DNA from: Aeromicrobium yanjiei
GTDB lineage: Bacteria > Actinomycetota > Actinomycetes > Propionibacteriales > Nocardioidaceae
Length of the DNA stretch: 64,000 bases
Assembly (NCBI RefSeq): GCF_009649075.1
Contig: NZ_CP045737.1
Span: forward strand, 3,566,723-3,630,722
Reading direction: 5' to 3'
Part shown: positions 9,862 through 19,254 of the stretch, piece after piece
Numbering within the stretch: position 1 is the first letter of the stretch
Layout of the letters: each line of letters starts with the position of its first letter
Notes under the pieces: model-generated
What the model saw: the letters and a program-made list of their open reading frames with translations, nothing else
Told to the model about the DNA's origin: nothing
The model's database searches: none
Made by a program: the position numbers and the translations under genes

Positions 9862-12062
9862 CGCAGGAGATCAAGCTCGACATCACCGGCATGACCTGCA
9901 CGTCGTGCGCGATGCGGGTCGAGAAGAAGCTCAACCGGCTCGACGGCGTCTCCGCCACGGTCAACTACGCGACCGAGAAGGCGACCGTCGAGGCCGAGGA
10001 CGACGTCGAGGTGCAGACGCTCCTCGACACCGTCGCCAAGACCGGCTACTCCGCGTCCGTACGTCCCGACGTCTCCCGCCCCCGGCACGACATGGCCGAC
10101 GGGGACATGTCCGGCCACGACCACGAAGGGCTGCACGGGGCCGCGTCGATGCTGCGACGGCTCAAGATCTCCGCAGCGCTCGCGATCCCCGTCGTCATCT
10201 TGTCGATGGTCCCGGCCCTGCAGTTCGACAACTGGCAGTGGCTCGCCCTCACCCTCGCCTCACCAGTGGTGGTGTGGGGCGCGTACCCGTTCCACCGGGC
10301 CGCGTGGGTCAACGCCCGTCACGGCGCGGTCACGATGGACACGCTCGTGAGCGTCGGGGTCGGCGCGGCCTGGCTCTGGTCGCTCTGGGCGCTGTTCTTC
10401 GGCGACGCCGGGACGACCGGCATGACGATGCGCTTCTCGCTGCTGCCCGGATCGGCCGGCCACGACGAGATCTACCTCGAGGTCGCCGCCGCGGTGACGG
10501 TCTTCATCCTCGCCGGCCACTATCTCGAGGCCAACGCCAAGACCCGCTCGAGCGCCGCGCTCCGCGCGCTGATGGACCTCGGGGTCCGCGACGTCACGGT
10601 CCTGCGGGGCGGACGCGAGACGTCCGTTCCCCTCGCCGACCTGCACGAGGGTGACCGCTTCGTGGTGCGCCCCGGCGAGAAGATCGCGACCGACGGCGTG
10701 GTCGAGGACGGAGCGTCGTCCGTCGACGAGTCGATGCTGACCGGCGAGTCCGTCCCCGTCGAGGTGTCACCGGGCACGAACGTGACGGGTGCGACCGTCA
10801 ACCAGGACGGCCGACTGGTGGTCCGCGCCACCGCGGTGGGTGCCGACACCCAGCTCGCCCAGATGGCCCGCCTGGTCGAGGAGGCGCAGGAGGGCAAGGC
10901 CGACGTCCAGCGTCTCGCCGACCGGATCTCCGCGTGGTTCGTCCCGGCGGTCATCCTGCTGTCGATCGGCACGCTGATCGCCTGGTACGCCGCCGGCTAC
11001 ACCTGGACCGATGCGTTCACGGCCGCCGTGGCGGTCCTCATCATCGCCTGCCCCTGCGCGCTCGGTCTCGCGACGCCGACGGCCCTCATGGTCGGCACGG
11101 GACGCGGCGCGCAGCTCGGCATCCTCATCAAGGGCCCGCAGGTGCTCGAGTCGACCCGCGCCGTCGACACCGTGGTGCTCGACAAGACCGGCACCGTGAC
11201 GACCGGCGAGATGGCGGTGGTCTCCGTCGACCCCCTCCCGGGTGTGGACGCCGAGGAGCTGCGGCTCGTCGCGGCCTCGCTCGAGCACTCCTCGGAGCAC
11301 CCCATCGCCCGGGCGGTCGCGACGCTCGCCGACCCGGCCCCGGTCACCGACTTCACCAACCACGCAGGATTCGGGGTCAGCGGCACGGTCGCGGGACGTC
11401 ACGCGCTCATCGGACGACCGTCCTGGCTCGCCGAGCAGGGTGTGGACGTCCCGCCGCTCGAGCCGACGGACGGCACCGCGGTGGCGGTGGCGTGGGACGG
11501 CCACGTACGTGGCACGGTCACGGTCGGCGACTCGGTCAAGCCGACGTCGGCGCGCGCGGTCGCCGACCTGCGCCGGCTGGGCCTGGAGCCGGTCCTGCTC
11601 ACGGGCGACAACGAGGCCGTCGCCCGGTCGGTCGCGGACGAGGTCGGCATCGAGCAGGTCATCGCCGACGTCACGCCTGCCGACAAGCTGCGGGTCGTGC
11701 AGAAGCTCCAGGCCGAGGGTCGGGTCGTGGCGATGGTCGGCGACGGCGTCAACGACGCTGCGGCCCTGGCGGCGTCCGATCTCGGGATCGCGATGGGCAC
11801 GGGCACGGACGTCGCGATCCAGGCCTCCGACCTCACCCTGGTCAAGGGCGACCTGGCCACCGCGGTGGACGCCGTGCGCCTCTCGCGCGCGACGCTGCGC
11901 ACGATCAAGGGCAACCTGTTCTGGGCGTTCGCCTACAACGTCGCCGCGATCCCGCTGGCCGCCCTGGGCTATCTCAACCCGTTGATCGCCGGCGCCGCGA
12001 TGGCGTTCAGCAGCGTCTTCGTCGTCACCAACAGCCTGCGGCTGCGCCGGTTCAAGGCCTGA
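9858..12062 (+). CDS. copA: Cu(I)-exporting P1B-type ATPase
   Basis: A 734-residue copper pump. Order of parts: one N-terminal HMA domain (GMTCTSC, Cys14/Cys17), a His/Met/Asp-rich linker around residues 75-92, paired membrane helices, the actuator loop with TGES ([14 protein letters not shown]), and the intramembrane CPC motif at 398-400. Then come the phosphorylated Asp442 in [15 protein letters not shown] (the nucleotide-site His-Pro) and GDGVNDAA near 628. It couples ATP hydrolysis to Cu(I) export. It is the last gene of the operon and overlaps the convergent epimerase gene by 11 bp. Confidence 0.95.
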   Translation: MTQEIKLDITGMTCTSCAMRVEKKLNRLDGVSATVNYATEKATVEAEDDVEVQTLLDTVAKTGYSASVRPDVSRPRHDMADGDMSGHDHEGLHGAASMLRRLKISAALAIPVVILSMVPALQFDNWQWLALTLASPVVVWGAYPFHRAAWVNARHGAVTMDTLVSVGVGAAWLWSLWALFFGDAGTTGMTMRFSLLPGSAGHDEIYLEVAAAVTVFILAGHYLEANAKTRSSAALRALMDLGVRDVTVLRGGRETSVPLADLHEGDRFVVRPGEKIATDGVVEDGASSVDESMLTGESVPVEVSPGTNVTGATVNQDGRLVVRATAVGADTQLAQMARLVEEAQEGKADVQRLADRISAWFVPAVILLSIGTLIAWYAAGYTWTDAFTAAVAVLIIACPCALGLATPTALMVGTGRGAQLGILIKGPQVLESTRAVDTVVLDKTGTVTTGEMAVVSVDPLPGVDAEELRLVAASLEHSSEHPIARAVATLADPAPVTDFTNHAGFGVSGTVAGRHALIGRPSWLAEQGVDVPPLEPTDGTAVAVAWDGHVRGTVTVGDSVKPTSARAVADLRRLGLEPVLLTGDNEAVARSVADEVGIEQVIADVTPADKLRVVQKLQAEGRVVAMVGDGVNDAAALAASDLGIAMGTGTDVAIQASDLTLVKGDLATAVDAVRLSRATLRTIKGNLFWAFAYNVAAIPLAALGYLNPLIAGAAMAFSSVFVVTNSLRLRRFKA

Positions 12063-13023
12063 GCTCGGCCAGCAGGGCGAGCTCGTCGTCCCGGTCCAGG
12101 CCGGCCCGACGGTCGCGATCGAGCCCCCGGGCGCGCTCGTCCTCGAGCGTGCCGCGCAGGGCCTCGGCGAGTGGCCGGCGCCGCAGCCCCGTCGCGAGGG
12201 CGCGGGCGTCGTCCATCATCCCCATCCCGTGGTGGTCCGGCGGCAGCCACAGGGGCAGCGACCGTGGGCCCATCCACTCCTCGACGTCGTGCGCGCGGAG
12301 CCAGTCCGGGCCGGCAGCCACCCGCTCGCCCCGGTGCCCCGCCACCTCGGCGGACAGGGCGATCAGCTCGCCGACGGTCGTCGGCTCCCCGGCACCGTGC
12401 ACGATCCCGGTCGCCCGGTCCTCGGCCGAGCGGACGATCCAGTCCGCGAGGTCGCGCACGTCGATCACCTGCATCGGCTGGTCGGGGACGTCAGGCACCA
12501 GCACCGGCTGGTCGCCGGCCAGGGCCAGCCGCGAGACGTAGTAGCCGAGCCGGTCCGAGCGGTCCCCCGGCCCGCCGATGAGGCCCGCACGCACCACGAG
12601 ATGGGTGGGCAGCTCCCCGACGTACGCCTCGCAGGCGACCTTGCCCTCGCCGTAGCGCTCGGCGTCCGCGACGTCCTGCTCGAGTGCCGGCAGCAGCGGG
12701 GAGCTCTCGGACAGCGCGCCGCCCTGGTCGGCGTAGACCGAGCCTGTCGAGACGAGCGTCCAGTGCCCCGCCAGGTCGCCCAGCGCCGCGACGGCCGAGC
12801 GGACCTGTCCGGGCTGCCTCGAGACGTCGACGACCATGTCCCAGGCACGACCGCGGACCTGGTCGTACGCTCCCTCGGTCGCCCGGTCGGCCCGGACGAA
12901 CGTCACCTCCGGCGGCGCGTCACCCGACTCGCCCCTGGCAAGACACGTGACCTGATGACCTCTGGCCGCGGCTGCGCGCGCGATCTCGCCACCGACCCAC
13001 GACGTCCCGCCCAGCACCAGCAT
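12052..13023 (-). CDS. NAD-dependent epimerase/dehydratase (extended SDR)
   Basis: A 323-residue Rossmann protein. [23 protein letters not shown] is the N-terminal NAD(P) site; [17 protein letters not shown] and [15 protein letters not shown] carry the SDR strand 4/5 region, and [11 protein letters not shown] provides the YxxxK catalytic pair. The start at 13023 is chosen over ATG 13032 because GAGGGG lies 10 nt before it but only 1 nt before the longer start. Close relatives are annotated as NAD-dependent epimerases or reductases; the sugar or other substrate is not known. Overlaps copA by 11 bp at the 3' end. Confidence 0.8.
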   Translation of the reverse strand: MLVLGGTSWVGGEIARAAAARGHQVTCLARGESGDAPPEVTFVRADRATEGAYDQVRGRAWDMVVDVSRQPGQVRSAVAALGDLAGHWTLVSTGSVYADQGGALSESSPLLPALEQDVADAERYGEGKVACEAYVGELPTHLVVRAGLIGGPGDRSDRLGYYVSRLALAGDQPVLVPDVPDQPMQVIDVRDLADWIVRSAEDRATGIVHGAGEPTTVGELIALSAEVAGHRGERVAAGPDWLRAHDVEEWMGPRSLPLWLPPDHHGMGMMDDARALATGLRRRPLAEALRGTLEDERARGLDRDRRAGLDRDDELALLAELRP

Positions 13024-13145
13024 CTCGCCCATGCCCCTCAACCAAGCACGACCCGGCGCGGGCCGACAGGGGTGTTCACCATCGGCAGAACCCGTGCACC
13101 CCTCGACGCCGGGCCGGCGGGGGTGGGCGGGCATAACCTGTACGC

Positions 13146-13454
13146 ATGTCTTCTGAGCTCCTCACCGTGACCGGCACCCTGCTGACCCCCGAGCGCATCG
13201 CCCTGCCCCCCGGTGGAGTCGCGACCGTCAAGCTCGTCGACGCGGCGGGCGAGGTCCTGGCGGGCACGGCGGTCGACGCGACCGACGTCCCGGTCGCGTT
13301 CACCCTCACGGTCGACCCGACGTTCGTCACCGATCCCGACTCACTGTTCCTTTGGGCCGCGCTGCGCTCCGAGGCCGGGGTGTGGGGCACGACCGAGATC
13401 GTCCCGGTGGAAGGCAGCTCCCCCGAGGTCGTGCTCGCCAAGATCGAGGACTGA
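13146..13454 (+). CDS. YbaY/YscW-like domain protein
   Basis: A 102-residue protein matching the YbaY beta-barrel-like domain: VTGTLLTPERIALPPGGVATVKLVDAAG, then VPVAFTLTVDP and SLFLWAALRSEAGVWGTTEIVPV. In enterobacteria this domain is found in lipoproteins; here there is no signal peptide or lipobox. A -10-like TAACCT (13134-13139) ends 6 nt before the ATG, suggesting a leaderless transcript. Its stop overlaps the start of the ABC exporter gene (TGATG), so the two are co-translated. Function unknown. Confidence 0.72.
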   Translation: MSSELLTVTGTLLTPERIALPPGGVATVKLVDAAGEVLAGTAVDATDVPVAFTLTVDPTFVTDPDSLFLWAALRSEAGVWGTTEIVPVEGSSPEVVLAKIED

Positions 13455-15463
13455 TGCCACGGGGTGACAGCGCGCCGCGGGTCGTCCACCTCACCCCGGA
13501 GGACATCGCCGCCAGCCGCGCACCCGTGCTCGGGCGGATCGCGCAGATGCTGCGCCCCTATCGGACCAAGATGATCTTCGTGGCGGTCGCGGTCGTCGTC
13601 TCGGCGATCCTCACCTCGATCGTCCCGTTCCTCACCAAGGCCGTGTTCGACAAGGCGCTGTTCCCGGCCGGCGGCGAGATCCGCCTGCACCTGCTCGCGT
13701 GGCTCGTGGCCGGCATGTGCGTGATCCCGATCGTCACCGCGGTCATCGGCATCGGGCAGAACTGGCTGACGTCGACGATCGGCAACTCGGCGATGGCCGA
13801 TCTGCGCGGTGACCTGTTCGCGCACCTGCAGAAGATGGAGCTCGCGTTCTTCACCGCCACCAAGACCGGGGCGATCCAGTCGCGCCTGGCCAATGACGTG
13901 GCCGGCGTGCGTACGGTCCTGACCGACACCGCGACGACGATCCTGCAGAACAGCGTGACGGTCACCGCCGCGTTCGTCTCGATGGTCATCTTGTCGTGGC
14001 AGCTCACGATCCTGACGCTGATCCTCATGCCGCTGTTCATCGTCATCCAGCTGCAGGTGGGCAAGCGGCGACAGCGGGTCGCGCGCAAGACGCAGGAGTC
14101 GCTGTCGGAGATGACCGCGATCACCGAGGAGGCGCTGAGCGTCTCGGGCATCCTGCTGTCCAAGGTCTTCAACCGGGCCGACTCCGAGGTCGAGCGCTAC
14201 CGCCAGGCCAACCGTGAGCAGACCCGGCTGCAGGTCGACCAGGCCATGACCGGCCGGGCGTTCTTCGCGACCGTGCAGACGTTCTTCGCCATCACGCCGG
14301 CCGCGATCTACCTCGTGGCGGGCTACATGCTCCAGGGCGGCACGTCGCTGACCGCCGGCACGCTCGTCGCGTTCACGACGTTGCAGGCGCGACTGCAGAT
14401 GCCCCTGCTGCAGCTCATGCGGGTGACGCTCGACGTGCAGACCTCGCTGGCGTTGTTCCGCAGGCTCTTCGAGTACCTCGACCTCAAGCCGGCGATCACC
14501 GAGAAGCCCGGCGCGAAGGTGCTCGAGGCGGCCGACCTGCGGGGGGAGATCGAGTTCCGCGACGTCTTCTTCCGCTATCCCGAGCCGCGCACGCTGTCCG
14601 GGACCGTGCGGGGTGACCGCTTCGGCGACTCGGGCGTCCGGATCGACCGCATCGACCCGGTCGAGGAGGCGCCCACCCCCGGATGGGCCCTCGAGGGCAT
14701 CTCGCTCACGGTCAAGCCCGGACAGCTCGCCGCGATCGTCGGTCCCTCCGGCTCCGGCAAGACCACGATGACGTACCTCGTCCCGCGCTTCTACGACGTC
14801 AACGAGGGCGCGGTCCTCATCGACGGCACGGACGTCCGCGATCTCACGATGGGCTCGGTCGCCGAGGCCGTCGGCATGGTGACCCAGGAGCCCTATCTGT
14901 TCCACGGCTCGATCCGCGACAACATCGCCTACGCCAAGCCCGACGCGACCGCCCAGGAGATCGAGCAGGCCGCCCGCGACGCCAACATCCACGACCGCAT
15001 CATGTCGTTCGCCGACGGTTACGAGACCATCACCGGCGAGCGCGGCTATCGCCTCAGCGGCGGCGAGAAGCAGCGTCTCGCGATCGCCCGCGTGCTGCTG
15101 ATGGACCCGCGGATCCTGATCCTCGACGAGGCGACGTCTGCGCTCGACACCGAGACCGAGCGGCTCGTGCAGGACGCCCTCGAGCGCGCCACGCACAACC
15201 GCACCACGATCGCGATCGCCCACCGGCTGTCCACGATCCACAACGCGGACGTGATCTTCGGGCTCGAGGACGGCCACCTCGTCGAGCAGGGCACCCACGA
15301 CGAGCTGCTCGAGCTCGGCGGTCTCTACTCACGGCTCTACGTCGAGCAGTTCGGCGCAGGTCAGATCGAGGCCCGTTTCACCGACGGCGTCCGGTTCGTC
15401 GACGGGGCGACCTACTGCGACAAGCCCGGTCCGGACGACCGCCGCGCCGACGTGGCGTTCTGA
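13454..15463 (+). CDS. ABC exporter, fused permease-ATPase
   Basis: A 669-residue half-transporter. The membrane domain occupies about residues 30-320, with helices around KMIFVAVAVVVSAILTSIV and LVAGMCVIPIVTAVIGI. The ATPase domain has Walker A GPSGSGKTT, Q-loop VTQEPYLF, signature LSGGEKQRLAIARVLL, Walker B RILILDEATSALD and the switch IAHRLST. Between FRYPEP and WALEGISL there is an insertion of about 35 residues not usual for this family. It should act as a dimer, exporting a lipid, drug or peptide. The start ATG overlaps the YbaY-like stop, and only one base separates its stop from the convergent DUF3558 gene. Confidence 0.9.
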   Translation: MPRGDSAPRVVHLTPEDIAASRAPVLGRIAQMLRPYRTKMIFVAVAVVVSAILTSIVPFLTKAVFDKALFPAGGEIRLHLLAWLVAGMCVIPIVTAVIGIGQNWLTSTIGNSAMADLRGDLFAHLQKMELAFFTATKTGAIQSRLANDVAGVRTVLTDTATTILQNSVTVTAAFVSMVILSWQLTILTLILMPLFIVIQLQVGKRRQRVARKTQESLSEMTAITEEALSVSGILLSKVFNRADSEVERYRQANREQTRLQVDQAMTGRAFFATVQTFFAITPAAIYLVAGYMLQGGTSLTAGTLVAFTTLQARLQMPLLQLMRVTLDVQTSLALFRRLFEYLDLKPAITEKPGAKVLEAADLRGEIEFRDVFFRYPEPRTLSGTVRGDRFGDSGVRIDRIDPVEEAPTPGWALEGISLTVKPGQLAAIVGPSGSGKTTMTYLVPRFYDVNEGAVLIDGTDVRDLTMGSVAEAVGMVTQEPYLFHGSIRDNIAYAKPDATAQEIEQAARDANIHDRIMSFADGYETITGERGYRLSGGEKQRLAIARVLLMDPRILILDEATSALDTETERLVQDALERATHNRTTIAIAHRLSTIHNADVIFGLEDGHLVEQGTHDELLELGGLYSRLYVEQFGAGQIEARFTDGVRFVDGATYCDKPGPDDRRADVAF

Positions 15464-15464
15464 G

Positions 15465-16151
15465 TCAGCTCGCGGCCAGCACGCGCTTCTGCGCAGAGGC
15501 CAGGACGGACGTCACGGTCCGCTCGACCTTGGGCGTCTGCTTGAGGCCCGGCACCGAGTAGATGACCGACGTGAGGTGACCACCGGTGCACGTCTGGGCG
15601 GACAGGCCGAGGTCGGACTCGGTGATCGGCACGGGCGTGATCGTCGTGGTGGAGCCCTTCTTCGCCCCGCCGATCTCGGCGAGCGTCACGAACGCCTTGC
15701 AGGCCTCGGCGTCCGTGAAGTCGTCCGCGCCGGCCAGGAGCTTCTTGGCACGGGCCAGGTCCTTGCGGTCGGCCGCCGAGCCGTCGGCGCTCGACTTCTC
15801 CAGCTGGGCGACCACGTCGGGCAGCGAGGTCGCCCACCGCTTGGCCGGCAGGGTCGTCACCTGGATCAGTGCGTCGGGGGTCTGCCAGCGGCACTGGCTG
15901 CTCCCGCCCTCACGGGCGTCCGAGCTCACGACGATGTCGACCGCCGACCCGGCGAGCTTCTTGCGGTCGGCCGCCGTCAGCAGCTTGCACGCGGCCGACT
16001 CGTCGACGTCCGCGGTCGGCCCGTCCGAGGCCGATGACGACTCGGACGCCTTGGACCCCTTGGGCTCGTCGTCCGAGCCGCTGCAGCCCGCGACCGCGAC
16101 GAGGGCCAGTGCCAGCGCGGGGACCAGCAACAGCGAGCGTGAAGTCGTCAT
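15465..16151 (-). CDS. DUF3558-type lipoprotein
   Basis: A 228-residue secreted protein with signal peptide and lipobox VAVAGC, then a Ser/Lys/Asp linker. The body shows the DUF3558 pattern: ACKLLTAADRKKLAG followed by SSQCRWQTPDALIQVTTLP and a late Cys pair (EACKAFVTL, AQTCTGGHLTSV). The family is widespread in actinobacteria and of unknown function. It converges on the ABC exporter with a 1-bp gap. Confidence 0.75.
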   Translation of the reverse strand: MTTSRSLLLVPALALALVAVAGCSGSDDEPKGSKASESSSASDGPTADVDESAACKLLTAADRKKLAGSAVDIVVSSDAREGGSSQCRWQTPDALIQVTTLPAKRWATSLPDVVAQLEKSSADGSAADRKDLARAKKLLAGADDFTDAEACKAFVTLAEIGGAKKGSTTTITPVPITESDLGLSAQTCTGGHLTSVIYSVPGLKQTPKVERTVTSVLASAQKRVLAAS

Positions 16152-16211
16152 CCGGCCACTGTAGGTCGCGGTCCATCGCGGCCGGAACGACGGCTCCGAC
16201 CGAGCCCGTGC

Positions 16212-17105
16212 TCATGGAGTACGCGGCGTAGCCACCCGCCGGACCAAAGTGCTCGGTGCGACCGCGCCCGGGTGCAGCACCGAGGCGATCGCCTCGACCC
16301 CGTCGACGAGTCGGGGCCCGGGCCGGACGACGACCGCGTCGCCGTCGATCGCCCACACCTGCGCGCCCGGCAGCTCGCGCGCGACGACCTCCGCCTGCTG
16401 CGCGGCGCCGTCGAGGCCGAAGCCGCACGGGGCGACCACGACCACCTCGGGATCGGCCTCCCGCAGCTCGTCCCACGACCCCGGGCCCGAGGCGGCGTGC
16501 GGGTGCCCGCCGACGGGGACGCCTCCGGCGGCCGTGACCTGGTCCGGGATCCAGTGCCCGCCGGTGAACAGCGGATCGACCCACTCCACGACGGCCGTCC
16601 GGGGCCGGGATGCACCTGCGACCGCCGCGGCGACGGCGTCGAGGCGTGCCTGGAGACTCTCGACCAGTGCTGCGGCACGATCCGGTACGCCCGCCGCGCG
16701 TCCCACCGTGTGGATCGTGTCCAGCACCTCTCGCAGCGAGTACGGATCGAGCGTCACCACGTCCGCGACACAGCCCAGGTGCTCCAGCGCGGCGTCCACC
16801 TGACCCGTGGGCAGGGCGCAGACCCGGCACAGGTCCTGGCTCAGGATGAGATCGGGGCGCAGGGCCCCCAGCGCCCCCTCGTCCAGCGTGTAGAGGTCAC
16901 GGCCGGCCGCGAGGCTCTCGCGGACGTAGGCGTCGATCTCGGCGGGGGTCAGCTGCGAGGTGTCCGCTCCACCGACCACCACCTGGTGGTCGGTGCGCGC
17001 GCGGGCGGGCTCATTGCACTCGAACGTCACGCCGACGAGGTGCTCGTCGAGGCCGAGGGCATAGACGATCTCCGTCGCCGAGGGCAGCAGCGAGACGATC
17101 CTCAC
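16212..17105 (-). CDS. BtuF-like cobalamin-binding protein without signal peptide
   Basis: A 297-residue protein with the periplasmic-binding fold of BtuF-type cobalamin/haem binders: IVSLLPSATEIVYALGLDEHLVGVTFECN at the N-terminus, LILSQDLCRVCALPTGQV in the middle and AIDGDAVVVRPGPRLVDGVEAIA near the end. The GTG at 17105 begins straight at the first beta strand, so no signal peptide or lipobox is present and the product should be cytosolic. No permease or ATPase genes are adjacent. The GTG shares four bases with the stop of the DedA gene (GTGA), so it is coupled to that gene. Ligand inferred from family only. Confidence 0.78.
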   Translation of the reverse strand: MRIVSLLPSATEIVYALGLDEHLVGVTFECNEPARARTDHQVVVGGADTSQLTPAEIDAYVRESLAAGRDLYTLDEGALGALRPDLILSQDLCRVCALPTGQVDAALEHLGCVADVVTLDPYSLREVLDTIHTVGRAAGVPDRAAALVESLQARLDAVAAAVAGASRPRTAVVEWVDPLFTGGHWIPDQVTAAGGVPVGGHPHAASGPGSWDELREADPEVVVVAPCGFGLDGAAQQAEVVARELPGAQVWAIDGDAVVVRPGPRLVDGVEAIASVLHPGAVAPSTLVRRVATPRTP

Positions 17106-17770
17106 GGCGTCGAGGACCGGCGCATGTCGCGGACCCGCAGGAACACGAAGCCCACGATGACGACCACCACCGCGAGGATGACCAGCTTCTGGAAGGCGTC
17201 GGCGTACGGCTCGACCTCGTCCCAGTTCTTGCCCAGGCGGTATCCGGTGACGACGAAGATCGAGTTCCAGATCGCGCTGCCGAGGGTCGTGAGCAGCAGG
17301 AACAGCCAGAAGTTCATCTTCTCGACGCCCGCGGGCAACGAGATGAGGCTGCGGAAGATCGGCACCATGCGACCGAAGAAGACTGCGGCTGACCCGTGCT
17401 TGAGGAACCAGGCCTCGGTCTTCTCCATGTCGCTGACCTTGAGAAGCGGCACCTTCTCGAACACGAGCGCCGCGCGGTCGCGGCCGAAGATCGCGCCGAG
17501 CCAGTACAGGATGACCGCACCCGTGACCGATCCGAGGGTCGTGGCCACGAGTGCTCCGGCCAACGAGAACGTGCCCTGGCTGGCAGCGAAACCGGCCAGC
17601 GGCAGGATCACCTCGCTGGGAATCGGCGGGAAGACGTTGTCCATCCCGACGGCCAGCCCGGCTCCGAACAGCCCCAGCTTGTCCATCAGGTCCACGGTCC
17701 AACCGGCGAGCCCGGAGTCGGGTGCGTTGCCGGTCGAGGCCGTGAGAGCGGTCAGTAGGGTCACGGGCAT
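17102..17770 (-). CDS. DedA-family membrane protein
   Basis: About 222 residues with several membrane helices. Family marks: GMDNVFPPIPSEVILPLAGFAA, GSVTGAVILYWLGAIFGRD, and the conserved FFGRMVPIFRSLISLPAGVEKMNFWLFLLLTTLGSAIWN block (shown in two overlapping pieces: FFGRMVPIFRSLISLPAG and MNFWLFLLLTTLGSAIWN). DedA proteins are proton-dependent lipid scramblases or flippases, some recycling undecaprenyl phosphate. Start at ATG 17770 overlaps the ATG of the divergent gene at 17769; a TTG at 17791 is an alternative. It is coupled to the BtuF-like gene downstream. Confidence 0.88.
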   Translation of the reverse strand: MPVTLLTALTASTGNAPDSGLAGWTVDLMDKLGLFGAGLAVGMDNVFPPIPSEVILPLAGFAASQGTFSLAGALVATTLGSVTGAVILYWLGAIFGRDRAALVFEKVPLLKVSDMEKTEAWFLKHGSAAVFFGRMVPIFRSLISLPAGVEKMNFWLFLLLTTLGSAIWNSIFVVTGYRLGKNWDEVEPYADAFQKLVILAVVVVIVGFVFLRVRDMRRSSTP

Positions 17771-19244
17771 GAGCGTATCTCTCGGGCTCAATCGCTACGT
17801 CGTGATCACCTGCGCGGTGGCCGTGCTCCTCGTCGCCGGCGCTGTGCTCGTCCGCGCGGACGACAACGACGCGGCGGGTGGTCGGGCGGCCGGCACCCTC
17901 AGCAGCACGCCCACGCGCGCGCTGGAGGTGATCGACTCGCGCACTCCCGCGCAGTCCGCGGCAGGCGTCTCGCGGCGGCTCTTCACCTCGGCCGACACGG
18001 TCGTGGTCGTCGACCGCAAGGACCGGGCAGCCCAGCGCCGCGGCATCGCCGAGGCGACCGCGAGGGGGGTTCCGGTGCTGGTCTCGGACCCCTCGGTGCC
18101 GCGCGAGGTCGACCGTCTCGGGGCGACGACCGTCCTGACGTCCGGCCGGGTGCGGGAGGTCCCCGGCGTCCGTGCACGTCGTCTCCCCGAGACGCCGACG
18201 ACAGCCGCGCACCCGACCCGCCGGATCGACGCGATCGTGCTGACCCGCTCACGGAGCAAGAACGCCGTAGCGGTCGCGTCGGCCCGCATCGCCGGGGCCA
18301 CCGTGCTGGAGGTGCCGGGAGCGGACCCACGCCTGACGCCCGCGGTGGCGAAGACCCTGCGGAACCGACCGGACAGCCCGGTCCTCGCGCTCGGACGACC
18401 GTTCGTGCGCAACCTCCCCTACACCCTGCAGACGGTCCGCCGCGACGTCCAGCAGCCGACCGGCGGCTATCTCGCGCTGCCCGGCAAGCACTACGCCGCG
18501 ATGTACGGCCACCCGGGCGCACCCCAGCTGGGGGTGCTCGGCGAGCAGGGGGTCGGGGACTCGGTCGAGCGCGTCGAGCGACTCGCTCGCAAGTACCGAC
18601 GGCTCGGGACGGCCACGATCGTCCCCACGTTCGAGATCATCGCGACCGTGGCATCCGCAGGGCCCGGCAAGGACAAGGACTACTCCACCGAGGCCTCGAT
18701 CAAGAAGCTCGAGCCGCTCGTCGACGCCGCCGAACGGCACGGGGTCTACGTGATCCTGGACCTGCAGCCGGGACGCACCGACTTCCTGACCCAGGCCAAG
18801 CGCTACCGGCCGCTGCTCGAACGTCCTCACGTCGGCCTCGCGCTGGATCCCGAGTGGCGACTCAAACCGCACCAGAAGCACCTGCGGCAGATCGGCTCGG
18901 TGGGGATCGGCGAGGTCAACCGCACCGCGGACTGGCTCGCGGCGCTGACCCGCCGCAAGGCCCTGCCGCAGAAGATGTTCGTCCTGCACCAGTTCTCGAC
19001 GTCCATGATCAGGGACCGGTCCCGGCTCGACACGGGTCACGCGGAGCTCGCGACGCTCATCCACGTCGACGGCTCGGGACCCCAGGGCGCCAAGCAGGAC
19101 ACCTGGCGCGTGCTGCGCAAGAACGCCCCGGACGTCGCCGGCTGGGGGTGGAAGAACTTCATCGACGAGGACGAGCCCATGCTCGACGCCCGGCAGACCT
19201 GGACCCGGGTGAAGCCGAGACCGGACCTCATCACGTACCAGTGA
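17769..19244 (+). CDS. Secreted or membrane-anchored protein of unknown function, CWB2-like plus barrel-like half
   Basis: A 491-residue protein. Residues 10-30 form an N-terminal membrane segment (VVITCAVAVLLVAGAVLV), a signal or anchor. Residues about 60-230 alternate strands and helices with VPVLVSDPSVPREVDRLGA and ATTVLTSG, reminiscent of cell-wall-binding repeat 2. Residues about 240-490 look like an alpha/beta barrel with conserved-looking strand ends: VPTFEII, VYVILDLQPG, VGLALDPEW, MFVLHQF, LIHVDG and WGWKNF. Several acidic residues at those ends could be catalytic, as in glycoside hydrolases. No family is assigned with confidence. Its ATG overlaps the divergent DedA start. Confidence 0.7.
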   Translation: MSVSLGLNRYVVITCAVAVLLVAGAVLVRADDNDAAGGRAAGTLSSTPTRALEVIDSRTPAQSAAGVSRRLFTSADTVVVVDRKDRAAQRRGIAEATARGVPVLVSDPSVPREVDRLGATTVLTSGRVREVPGVRARRLPETPTTAAHPTRRIDAIVLTRSRSKNAVAVASARIAGATVLEVPGADPRLTPAVAKTLRNRPDSPVLALGRPFVRNLPYTLQTVRRDVQQPTGGYLALPGKHYAAMYGHPGAPQLGVLGEQGVGDSVERVERLARKYRRLGTATIVPTFEIIATVASAGPGKDKDYSTEASIKKLEPLVDAAERHGVYVILDLQPGRTDFLTQAKRYRPLLERPHVGLALDPEWRLKPHQKHLRQIGSVGIGEVNRTADWLAALTRRKALPQKMFVLHQFSTSMIRDRSRLDTGHAELATLIHVDGSGPQGAKQDTWRVLRKNAPDVAGWGWKNFIDEDEPMLDARQTWTRVKPRPDLITYQ

Positions 19245-19254
19245 CGCGCGGCGC

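Noticed and set aside
13076..15298. 740-codon minus-strand open frame
   Set aside because: Antisense shadow of the ABC exporter.
16152..17105. Cobalamin riboswitch near the BtuF-like gene
   Set aside because: The gene is coupled to DedA with no leader, and no B12-box-like sequence was found.
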